Source: Heloderma charlesbogerti
Taxonomy: Eukaryota; Chordata; Lepidosauria; Squamata; Helodermatidae
NCBI GenBank assembly: GCA_026122225.1
Contig: JANEZZ010001570.1
Coordinates: 6,138,501-6,202,500, forward strand
Length of the DNA: 64,000 nt
Direction of reading: 5' to 3'
The position numbers and the translations under genes were made by a program. Under the pieces are notes generated by a model that was given only the letters and a program-made list of their open reading frames with translations, had not been told where the DNA came from and ran no database searches. Numbering within the stretch: the first letter of the stretch is position 1; each line of letters starts with the position of its first letter. Of this stretch, positions 11,301-23,300 are shown in pieces.

Positions 11301-14300
11301 AGACTCCTTAGATGTGTTCAGTGAGGTAAGGTTTGAAGTCCCAAGTCTTGCCCACTCCATTCCACTAGCTTTTTCTCCAGCGCCATCATATTCTTTATTA
11401 ATTTTCATTGTAGTGCAGGAACTTTAGTTTGGTTGAACAAACTTCATTGTGTTGTCTTTCTCATTGTTCATCCAAGTGTGAAACCAAGTGTGAAATAGCA
11501 AAGGGTAGTCCCGTTGTACCATGGCTCCATCTTTACATAGGAAAGATGCACTAATATATTAAGGGACAGTGTAGCAGAGCGAGGAAAACCAGAACGTGTG
11601 TGTGTGTGTGTGTGTGTGTATGTGTTCCCAATATTTTGAAGGCTGTGTGCTCCCATCTCCAATGCTAAATTGCACTTCTTTCCCTGGTTGTGTTTTTAAA
11701 AAGTAATAAACAATGATATAGACCTGGTTTGCATGTAACAATAACCCAGAATATGGGTTCAGAATGGGTTGTCATTGAATTGTGGATTGTCGTTGAATCG
11801 TGCGTTGTCATTATGTGAGAACCCTGCATTATGGTTTAACTATAGGTTGGTAACCATGAACAACCCAGAGTTCACAGCCCAGCAACAAACGATGTGATCT
11901 CTTGGGAGTTCGACTCGATGGTCCTGTAGGCCCCTTCCAACCCTACTATTCTATGATTCTATGATTCTATGATTCTTGCTTGGTTGCTGATGCTTCACAA
12001 CCCTTCATTAAAACATAGCGCAGGGTTTGCATGTAGCGACAACCCACGATTCATTGACAACCCATACTCTGGGTTGTCATTATGTGCGAACCAAGTCACA
12101 GTGTTCCTAATTAATACTTCCTAGTTAAATCTAGATCAGTAGACCCTCAAGAGGAAGTTTAGCCTTACAGTTTTATGTATCTGAATCGCTGTATGCAGGT
12201 AATTGTCAATAGGTCATTTCATGCTTGTTGTCACTTAGTTTTCATGTTGTATTGTTTGTTGATGAAATAATAATTTTTTAAAAGTGTTCTCCTCCGCACC
12301 CAGCCCTATTTAGGTGTTCAAATCCGCCACTTGATTACAACTGCACGAAGGAGAGTGGGGATGAGCACGCTAGCTCCACCCCCTTGCATCCTTTGGGGGT
12401 GAACATCTACATCAGGGAGCCTACTAGGCTCCCCACAAGATTTAGAGCCCCAGATTATCACAGTTCTAGATCATGTGGGAGCCTATGCAAGTAGACGTTT
12501 GCCCTCAAACACACGAAGAGCAATGGGGCCAGCAACGGAGGAGATGGAGCTATCGCCCTCTCCCCACTCTCCCTCATGTCCTTCTAATTGCATGGGGGCT
12601 CCCCAGTAAGGATCCTGTCATAAAAGTATCCCTCATCTGTTATATGGGAACAGGATATTATAAGCTCATACTCAATCAGTGTTAGCACAAGTTTAGATAA
12701 CACTAAGGGAAAAGTGCTGAATTTCTGAAAGATCCGAAATTAAGATTTCCTTAGCATTCTTGGACATTTGATATAGCAGTTCTCCAACTGGGGCTGTATC
12801 TGATGCTTCAGAATCTTGATACCTTTGTGGGGAGGGGGGGTTTTGAGGGGAGAGAGAGAATGCTTCCTCATCCCAGTGGGCTCTGGGGATCTTTCAGAGC
12901 TTAGGAGAAGCTTGACAAGCACAGGAAATGAACTCTAACGGTGATTGCAGGCATTTATAACCTTTCAAGCAGTATATTCATTAAAACCATCAAGCTGGAA
13001 GCACTGCTCTGCAGAGAGACTGCTGCTTTTGACATACAGCTGCAACAGCAAGCTGTACATGGATTTCATGAATTAAGAGTATTTTAGGAACCGTACAATG
13101 AGCCCATATGAATTCTTGGCTCAGCTGCTAAACAATAAACATATCACAGAAGGAAACCTTACTCCTTTCCCCCAGATGTGTTGGCTTTCTGATCGCAACG
13201 TCTCCTTTGGCCTGTATCAGTGGGATTTTCATCCCACTGCCATCGTCCATAGGACTGCCTCCTGCCATTCTTCGTAGTTTGATTAGCATTTACTTGAAGC
13301 TTTAGGCCATAGCACAGAAGCAGGAAACACAGCTCACTTCCTTATGCACTCATGTTGTTAGGGAGAGCTCTTAAAACCCCATTCTTGCTCCTAGCAGCAT
13401 GGGGCTCTTTGCCCGGATGCTTTCAGCCAGGTACCAGCTCCTGAATGCTCAGGAGACTGTGCGACATCATATGGTCTTCTGGGCATTCCTGGAAGCATTG
13501 CCGGCTAAAAGCCTCTTTGCTAAGAGCCCTGCGATGCTGCGATAACACACGGGTTTTTTAAAAGTTTTTTTTAAAATTGAAAGAAGACCCCCTCAGCTAT
13601 GCCGACACTTAAAAAGTAAATGGAACCTCTGCCACCCTCCCCACCTAGAAAATGCTTTGAAATTCTCCCCTTCCCTGTGAAAGAAGCAGGAAAAAAACCA
13701 CCTCTTTGACAGAGAGGGAAGAATTCCACAAAAGTAGGAGGCAGGGTTGAGCATAGCACTAGTAGAAACTGCTTTTTTCTGCCTAAAATTGAGGAATTGA
13801 TATGTGCTATGCCTCTTGGCTGATGTCACTTGGTGGCATTGGCCTGTGGGTGGAACATACTAGGAACAGATTGCAACAGAAGGCTCTCTTCTACAATAAG
13901 TTGCATTATTGCTGTAGTATCATACAACTGCTAATAAAGCAGGTCTAATGCAGCACTGAAGCTCATTGAGTATTTCACTTGGGTTTAGGTCAGCCTTCTC
14001 TAACCTGGTTGACTGGGGGATGCTGGGAGTTGTAATCCAACTCACCTGGAGGACACCAGGTTGGGAAAGACTGGTTTAGATGTACAGAGTTCAGGATCAA
14101 TGCTGAGTTGTACAACGTATCACATAGCCTTGGGCAAATCACTATCACACAAGGTGATGATTAAACTAAAAACAACCACCACAACACACTCTTCTGAGCT
14201 TCTTGTATGAAGAGCAGGATGGAAATGGAAATACATACATTTACATACATACATTTTGTTGTTGTTCAGTCGTTCAGTCATGTCCGACTCTTCGTGACCC

Positions 14301-17300
14301 CATGGACCATAGCACGCCAGGCCTTCCTGTCCTGCGCTCTCTCCCGGAGCGTGCTCAAGTTCATATTCATTGCATCCGTGATGCTATCTAGCCATCTCAT
14401 CCTCTGCCGTCCCCTTCTCCTTTTGCCTTCAGTCTTTCCCAGCATCAGGGTCTTTTCCAGGGAGTTTTCTCTTCGCATTAGGTGGCCAAAATATTGGAGC
14501 TTCAGCTTCATTATCTGTCCTTCCAATGAGCACTCAGGGTTGATTTCCTTTAGGATGGACTGATTTGACCTCCTTGCAGTCCAGGGGACTCGTAAGAGTC
14601 TTCTCCAGCACCACAGTTCGAAAGCATCAATTCTTCGGCGCTCAGCCTTCCTTATAGTCCAGCTCTCACAGCCATACATTACTACTGGGAAAACCATAGC
14701 TTTGATTAGACGGACCTTTGTCGGAAAGGTGATGTCTCTGCTTCTTACTATGCTGTCTAGGTTGGCCATAGCTTTCCTCCCAAGGAGCAAGCATCTTTTA
14801 ATTTCATGGCTACAGTCACCGTCTGCGGTGATCTTGGAGCCCAAGAAAGTAAAATCTGTCACTGCTTCCATTTCTTCCCCTTCTATATGCCAGGAAGTGA
14901 TGGGGCCAGATGCCATGATCTTAGTTTTTTTAATGTTGAGTTTCAAACCAGCTTTTGCACTCTCCTCTTTCACCCTCAACAAGAGGCTCTTTAGATCCTC
15001 TTCGCTTTCTGCCATTAGGGTGGTATCATCTGCATATCAGAAGTTGTTGATAATTCTCCCAGCAATCTTAATTCCGACCTCTGATTCATCCAACCCGGCA
15101 TTTCTCATGATGTACTCTGCATATAAGTTAAATAAGCAGGGTGACAATATGCAGCCTTGTCGTACTCCTTTCCCAATTTTGAACCAATCGGTTGTTCCAT
15201 GTCTGGTTCCTACTGTTGCTTCTTGACCCTCGTACAGGTTTCTCAGGAGACAGGTAAGGTGGTCTGGTACTCCCATCACTTTAAGAATTTGCCACAGTTT
15301 GTTGTGATCCACACAATCAAAGGCTTTAGCGTAGTCAATGAAGCAGAAAGAGACGTTTTTCTGGAATTCTCTTGCTTTCTCCATGAAGCAGCGAATGTTG
15401 GCGATTTGATCTCTAGTTCCTCTGCCTCTTCGAAACCCAGCTTGTACTTCCGGTAGTTCTCGGTTCGCATACTGCTGAAGCCTAGCTTGTAGGATTTTGA
15501 GCATCACCTTGCTGGCATGTGAAATAAGCGCAATTGTGCGGTAGTTTGAACACTCTTTGGCGTTGCCCTTCTTTGGAATTGGAATGTAAACTGACCTTTT
15601 CCAGTCTTGTGGCCACTGTTGAGTGTTCCAGATTTGTTGGCATATTGAATGCAGCACTTTAACAGCATCATCTTTTAGGATTTTAAATAGCTCGGCTGGA
15701 ATACTGTCATCTCCGCTAGCTTTGTTGTTACTAATGCTTCCTAAGGCCCACTTGACTTCACTCTCGAGGATGTCCGGCTCAAGTTCAGTGACCGCACTAT
15801 CATGGCTATCAGGGACATTCAGATCTTTCCTGTATAGTTCTTCTGTGTATTCTTGCCACTTCTTCTTAATCTCATCTGCTTCTGTTAGGTCCCTGCCTTC
15901 TTTGTCCTTTATCATGCCCGTCTTGGCACAAAACGTTCCCTTGAGATCTCCAGTTTTCTTGAAGAGATCTCTAGTCTTTCCCATTCTGTTGTTTTCCTCG
16001 ATTTCTTTGCATTGTTCATTTAAGAAGGCCTTCTTGTCTCTCCTTGCTATTCTCTGGAACTCTGCATTCAGTTGGGTATACCTTCCCCTTTCTCCCTTGC
16101 TTTTTGCTTCCCTTCTTTCATGAGTTACTTGTAAAGCCTCATCAGACAGCCACTTGGCTTTCTTGCATTTCTTTTTCTTTGGGATGGATTTTGTTGCTGT
16201 CTCCTGAACAATGTTACAGACCTCCGTCCAGAGTTCCTCAGGCACTCTGTCTATCAGGTCTAATCCCTGAAATCTGTTCCTCACCTCCACTGTATATTCA
16301 TCAGGGATATGATTTAGGTCATACCTGAACGGTTTAGTGGTTTTCCCGACGTTCTTCAATTTAAGCCGAAATTTTGCAAGAAGCAGCTCATGATCTGAGC
16401 CACAGTCAGCTCCAGGTCTTGTTTTGACTGACTGTATGGAGCTTCTCCATCTTTGGCTGCAAAGGACATAATCAATCTGATTTCGATATTGACCATCTGG
16501 TGATGTCCATGTGTAGAGTCGCCTCTTGTGCTGTTGGAAAAGAGTGTTTGCTATGATCAGCATGTTCTCTTGGCAAAACTCTATTAGCTTTTGTCCTGCT
16601 TCATTTTGTACACCAAGGCCATGCCTGCCTGTTATCCCGGTGATTTCTTGACTTCCTACTTTAGCATTCCAATCCCCTATGATGAAGAGGACATCTTTTT
16701 TTGGTGTTAGTTCTAGAAGGTATTGTAGGTCTTCATAGAACCAATCAACCTCAGCTTCTTCGGCCTCAGTGGTTGGGGCATAGACTTGAATTACTGTGAT
16801 GCTGAATGGTTTGCCTTGGATTCGTACTGAGATCATTCTATCATTTTTAAGATTGTACCCCAGTACTGCTTTTCCCACCTTTCTGTTGACTATGAGTGCT
16901 ACTCCATTTCTTCTAAGGGATTCTTGCCCACAATAGTAGATATGATGGTCACCTGAATTAAATTCGCCCATGCCTGTCCATTTTAGTTCGCTGATTCCCA
17001 AGATGTCGATGTTCAGTCTTGCCATCTCATGTTTGACCACCTCCAGCTTACCTTGATTCATTGATCTGACATTCCAGGTTCCTAAACAATATTGTTCTTT
17101 ACAGCATCGGATTTTCTTTTCACCACCAGACACATCCACAGCTGAGTGTCCTTTCGGGTTTGGCCCAGCCGCTTCACTCTTTCTGGCGCTACTTGGAAAT
17201 ACCCTCTGCTCTTCCCCAGTAGCATACTGGACACCTTCCGACCTGAGGGGCTCATCTTCCGGCATCATATCTTTTAGCCTTGTGATACGTTCCATGGGGT

Positions 17301-20300
17301 TTTCTTGGCAAGAATACTGGAGTGGGTTGCCATTTCCTTCTCCAGTGGACCACATTTTGTCAGAACTCTCTGCCATGACCTGTCCGTCTTGGGTGGCCCT
17401 GCACGGCATAGCTTATGGCTTCACTGAGTTACGCAAGCCCCTTCGCCACAACAAGGCAGTGATCCATGAAGGGGATACATACATACATTTACTGGGGCCT
17501 AGAAAGCATTGAACATTCAGCAGTTACTGTAATTTGAATAAAATATGCACTCATCTGTTGGGTATTTATTTATTACATTTATATCTCACCTTTCTTCCAT
17601 GATGGAAGGCAGCATTCATGGGGTTCCCAGGCAGTTTCCTATCCAGACACTGACCAGACCTGCTTAGCTTCAGCAGAGTGGCTGCATGTATTATGTGCCT
17701 TCAGACCCTGGCCCAACATGTTGTATTTTTCTTGGTATTTGATGTTATGTGAGGTCTATGCCTCAACTGGTACCTGACTTCCAGGAAATTGACCTGATTA
17801 TATATATAAAATAGTTCACTTAAACCTGACTAAGAAAGAATTCAGAGGATATTAGACTAGAATTTAGGGCTGCTGTTATCTTCCATCTAAGATTGAATTG
17901 GAACACAAATTGCAGTTCTGCTCAGGTGGACTGTTTCCTGAGTTGGAGAAGGGATGAGGATTTATTAAAATCCTCCTGCTTACTCTGGATTCGAGCTATG
18001 GATGACTCCCCGAGCAGCATGCATATGTGTAAAGCATCTGGGGACTGTTAAGCATTATGGATAGCAAGCGTGCAGAGGATATCAGCCTGAATCCACTGGG
18101 CCAGATGGATTTTCCACAGAAATAGTTGGCCCATAACCAAGATAAGCAGAATTCAAGGCTGACTTCCAGTGATGGATTTTGCACATCTCTACTAGAACTA
18201 GAATGGAATATTCAGCAATAGTCATGACTCTGTTCACAGTGGTCGCAGTGGTGACCATTCAGTTTTTGCTCTTTCTCTTGATACCTTTTTCTTGACCTTA
18301 CCAGATTTCATTTTAATGCCCTAGATATTGACGAGTGCGCCGCTGGCAAAGCTATTTGCTCTTTCAACCGCAGATGTGTCAACACATTTGGAAGTTACTA
18401 TTGCAAGTGTCAGATTGGATATGAACTGAAACATGTGAATGGACGATACAACTGTGTAGGTAGGAATTATATTCTGGTTATATATATTTTCCCCCTTTCC
18501 CCAAACTGATACGTTTCTCTCTCTTTTTTGTAGTTGTTTGCCATAAGCCTGAATCCCCTACAGGTCTGCTACTGAAAATTAAAAATTGTCCCCACTTCTC
18601 TGGCAAGCCCCAGCGCAGCATAATAAGTGTCTTGCTCAAAACCAGGGTTTAAAAGACTAGGAGACAGCATTTCTCTCTCTCCAAACAAATCCACTCCAGA
18701 TTTTTCTTTCTTCCCTGCATCAGCTCCCCTTCACACCCCAGTCTTTTTGTTTCTTAAATCGGTTCCCAAAGTTGGTGCAAAACTTTTGTTTGTCTTCTTG
18801 TGGAAGTAAAAGATGGAGAAGCCAGTTGCAAGCAGGTCTGGGGAAGGGAGTGTGACTGCAGAGGTAGAGCTGTAGAGGGAAGAAAGCAGACACTAAATGA
18901 CTGAGGGAAGTAAAACAGAAGTTTGAAATCCTTCCTGCCTCCTCCCATCCAGTCTGTCCATTAATTTGCAACTACCTATTCTTTTTTAAAAAGCTACCTG
19001 CAATAGGAATGAAGTGGCAACAGCTTGCTGATGGGGAGGAATCTAGTCTCAGGGTGAGGGGTGGAGGCTGAGGCTGCTGAGTTCCAGGAGGATAATGCTG
19101 GGGGAGAAAAGCAAAAGCAACTGTGTGGGTGAAGCACATTTGCTTGTGGAGAGGGAGAGAAACTAACAGTGCAACCCTATACATGTTGACCCAGAAATAA
19201 GCCTTGTTCAATGGGCCTTGCTCCCAGATAAGAGGATATGGGATTGCAGCCTTCCAGTGAATGGGTGCTTCCAACGGATGGCTTCTGGAGTTATCCATCA
19301 AAATGCATAGTGCGGTTATTACAACTTTCCTGCCTTCATGGATTTTCTATAGCAAGAAAAAGTTGGAAGAAGCAGTGGGAAAAAGCAGTGGGAGGGTTAC
19401 AAGTGGAAGATGATGTCATCTGGACCTACCCCCACTCCGCCTCTCACCCAGTAAAATTCCATGAATGAGGCAGGGTGATTGCAAGATAAAAGCACCCTAA
19501 AACACAATACTGAGCAGCACCATAGAGATATTGAAACTGGTGTGACCTGCTTCCCCCGCATAACCCACTAGTAAGATCTGTAGTATTTCCAGAAAGTGAA
19601 GGGAGGAGAAAGGGAAGAAACCCTTGCCGATGCCATTCAAAACTAGAGAACCAACTCTTTCCCAAAAATCTGCTCCAGGTTTTTCTGGCAGCCTAATTTA
19701 GGGCACAATCCTACGTGGGTTTAGTCAGAAAAAAGTCCTACAACTCCCAGCATTCCCCTGGCTGGGGAATGCTGGGAGTTGTAGGACTTTTTTCTGTTTA
19801 AACCTGCATAGCATTGTGCTTTTAGCTACCGTAATATAACCTCCCTCCCTGAGCATTCTTGCTTGCCAAGATCAAAGACTTTCTTGCCTGTTGGAGGGTG
19901 CAGTTCAGGTAGGAGGAGAACCACATTTCCTATTGCTTCTCCCATTTCTTCCCTGAGACTGAGGAATTTGAGAGTTTATTCTCATCTTCAGCCCATTTTC
20001 CCGACCTAGGGGGAGTGAGGTTGAGGCTTGGTGTTCCATGGAATTGTGATGGCATGGCCATATTTCCCAACCTTTTCTTGACATTCTATGCTGGTAAGTG
20101 GGGCTTGCTACAAAATATTGGAGCATATACAATTCCTTCCTCCTAAAATGAGTGTTCCTGTTCCGGGTTCAAGCCAAGCCATTCCACTCTCCCCGTTTTC
20201 TCTTTTTTAAAAAGAGAAAAAAGTAGCCACTGTATTTTGTGGCTACTGAGCATGTTCAGTCTTCATTGTGCTATTCTGAGGGAGGGTTGTCCCCTTAGGT

Positions 20301-23300
20301 TTGATTATTAAAACCTTTATGTACTTCAGCAACATAAGAGTTTCCCCAAATGTGTTGATATATCCCTCTTCTTTCTCAGTAGCTTATTTTGGCCATAATC
20401 TTGATGACACTCTCCACTTAAGTTTGTTATTAGAAGGAGTTGTGATGCATACCGTTGTAGTGAAGTCCGTGATATCAAATGATATTGATATCAATATCAT
20501 TTGCTACTGCAGATATTTGATATCAAATATCGATATCAAATATACGGAGACTCAAAGCTTGTTTACGGATTTCCCCCCTGGCTTTCAACCAAATGCGTAT
20601 CCCCCGTTTTCAAACAGTTATTTCTTGTAGTTGGAGGATAAGGCTATCAATGGCTGCTAGTAATGATCGCTATATATTACCTCCAGTATCAGAGGCAGTA
20701 TACCAGTTTCTGCACTCATTTCTTTCTTGGGGCTTCCTATAGGCAACTGATTCACCACTATGTGAATTGAATGCTGGATTAGATAGATCTTTGGTCTGAT
20801 CCTGCAGTGCTCTTCTAATGTTCTTAGTTCCAGTACACAAATTGAGGCTAATTAGAGGAAGACAGAGAAAAGTTTTAAATTGCATGCAGTGCCTATGTTT
20901 CATCTTTAAGACTTTCTCATGCTTCATATTCATTGACAAACGCAGTCTTCAGCCACAGCATATACAACTTACTTTTTCTGATCGGGGTCCTATGCCTGCA
21001 TGACATGCAAGAATTCAACAGGGGCAGCTTTTTGCAGCATGAAGGTGGTATTTTGTTTGTTTTAAATCTCTGACTTCAATCATTTGTTTTTCCCAACACA
21101 TTTCTCTCTGTAGATATAAATGAATGTATAGCAAATGGACCCAGGTGTAATTTCCATGCAGAATGTCTCAATACTCAGGGATCCTTCAAGTGCAAATGTA
21201 AACCAGGCTACAGAGGCAATGGATTTCATTGCTCTGGTAAGTAGCAGTACATTGCGAGAGAAGTATCGTTGTTTTTCTCTCCCACAGCCTTTTGCAACCT
21301 GAGGCCCTCCAGATGGGTTGGACTGCAACTCCCATTATTCCCAGCCGGCAAGGCCATGATGGGAATTGTTCTCCAGATGCAGTCGGACTGCAAGAGGGTG
21401 GGGATGGCTGCTCTACCACCTTCCTCGAATGGTGGGATGTCTATGCATCTCCAGAATATGCTTTCTGAGGAAAGACTCTTCTGGTTTATTTTGTGTTTGA
21501 GACAGTGAGCTGGTTCGCACAGAATGCTAAACTACCTGCCTGAGCTGGAACAAGCCTGAGTGAAATCTCCAGCTTGTGTGCGTACCCTCCCCTCACCCTT
21601 GCCCTGCGTATTGTCCTTGACTTGGGTGCAATCCTATCGAGATAGACGTCAGCCTCCGAACACGGAGGCTGATGCCTATCCGATGCAGGTCAGGCGGAGC
21701 ATGGAGGGATCCTCTCCTCTGCGCTCCACCCACCCTGCATTCTTGCCTAGATACACGATTCCGTGTGTCTAGCTGGGGCTTTGGAGGGGGGGAGGGGCCT
21801 GGAGATGCCATAGGAAGCATCATTAGGGGCTTCTGTGGTCTCCTCCCCGCCCCTGGGAATGCCCCCTTTTCACCCTCTCTGCACTCTGTTTTACGAGCAT
21901 GGAGAGGCAGCCGCCGTGGCTCTCCCCATTCAGGCTACAAGGGAGAGGGGCCAGGGAGCGTGGTTTCCTGACTTCATGCTCACAGTGCTGTCTACAAGCT
22001 CAGAACAGTAAATCCTACGGCCTTCTAGATGGTGTTTAGTAGCCATAGGATTGCTCTCTTAGTTTCGCTTCTACAGAATTACATACAGACCAGAGATCAT
22101 GGTTTAAGACAAACTCTGATTAGTTTCTAAACAAGTCAACTCTAAAGGGTTGTTTAACTGGCTCATTTAGGGCGCAATCCTATGCATATTTAGACAGAGA
22201 AAAGGCCTACAAGTCCCAGCATTCCCTAGCCAGCCATGGGACTTGTAGGACTTTTCTCTGTCTAAACGTGCATAGGATTGTGCCCTTAACTAATCAGAGT
22301 TTAGGAATTTTGTAAATGTTAAACTAAGTGCTGCCGAAACCATCCTCCCAGCCATGTTTGATGGGCAGAGGTGTGTGAGCCTGAGAATTCACTTGGGTTC
22401 ATTCCAGCTCATGCACGTAGCACTAAATATATCTTAGTGTTACATGCAACATGGCCCATAGTGTTTTCCTCTGCTATGAGATTCTATGAACTATAGACTA
22501 CTGTCAGGAATCTGAACAGAAGCATTATTAATTCCACTTTTTCCTCTCTTCTTTTCTTTTTTGGTAAGTGACCTTGAGGGCCAATTTAGTTGAACATTGG
22601 ACTAGACATTTAATAAATAAATATCCAGAAATCCTGGCACACAGGGTAATTGTGGGGGGACCTTGTATGCTCAGTAAATGAGAAATCTAACATATGAATG
22701 TGGCTGAACTCTTCACCTGGTTGCATATGTGCAAATTCTTTTATATTGCCTATAAAGGGAAAACTTTGAACCTTCATCATGGAAGTGTTTTGTCATTTCT
22801 TGCTTAGCTTCCTGCTGAACATTTAAAGCAGGGGTGGGCAGGTTTTGGCTCTCCAGATGTTTTGGCCCCTCACTGTTGACTATGCTGGCTAGAGCTGATG
22901 GGAGTTGTAGGCCAGAACCTCTGGAGGGCCACAAGTTGCCCACCCCTGGCTTAGGGAGCAATCCTGTGGCTGCTAGTCAGCAGCTAGATGGCCATAGGAT
23001 ATCTTGTTTTCTGGGAACCGACCTTCCCCCCATTCCACGCTGCCTACAAGGCAGCGCGAAGAAGCTCCATCCTCCGCACTCGCAAGAGGAGCGTAGAGCG
23101 GCTGAAATGGGTCGTCCCAGGGTGGAGAGGGCGGAGATGCTGATACGACACATCCAATGTGTCATCCAGGGGCTTCCTCCCCTGCTCCGCCATCCCGCAG
23201 GTAGACAGCCAAAAGTGGCTGCCTAGCCGAAAATTCAGGGCAGGAGGAGCACAGAGGGAACGATTCCCTCCGTGCTTCTCCTGCCCTGCATTGGATAGGC

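Noticed and set aside
17585..17690. A functional 5S rRNA gene
   Set aside because: Only the 3' part resembles 5S, with many changes, and an A-rich tail follows as in a SINE.
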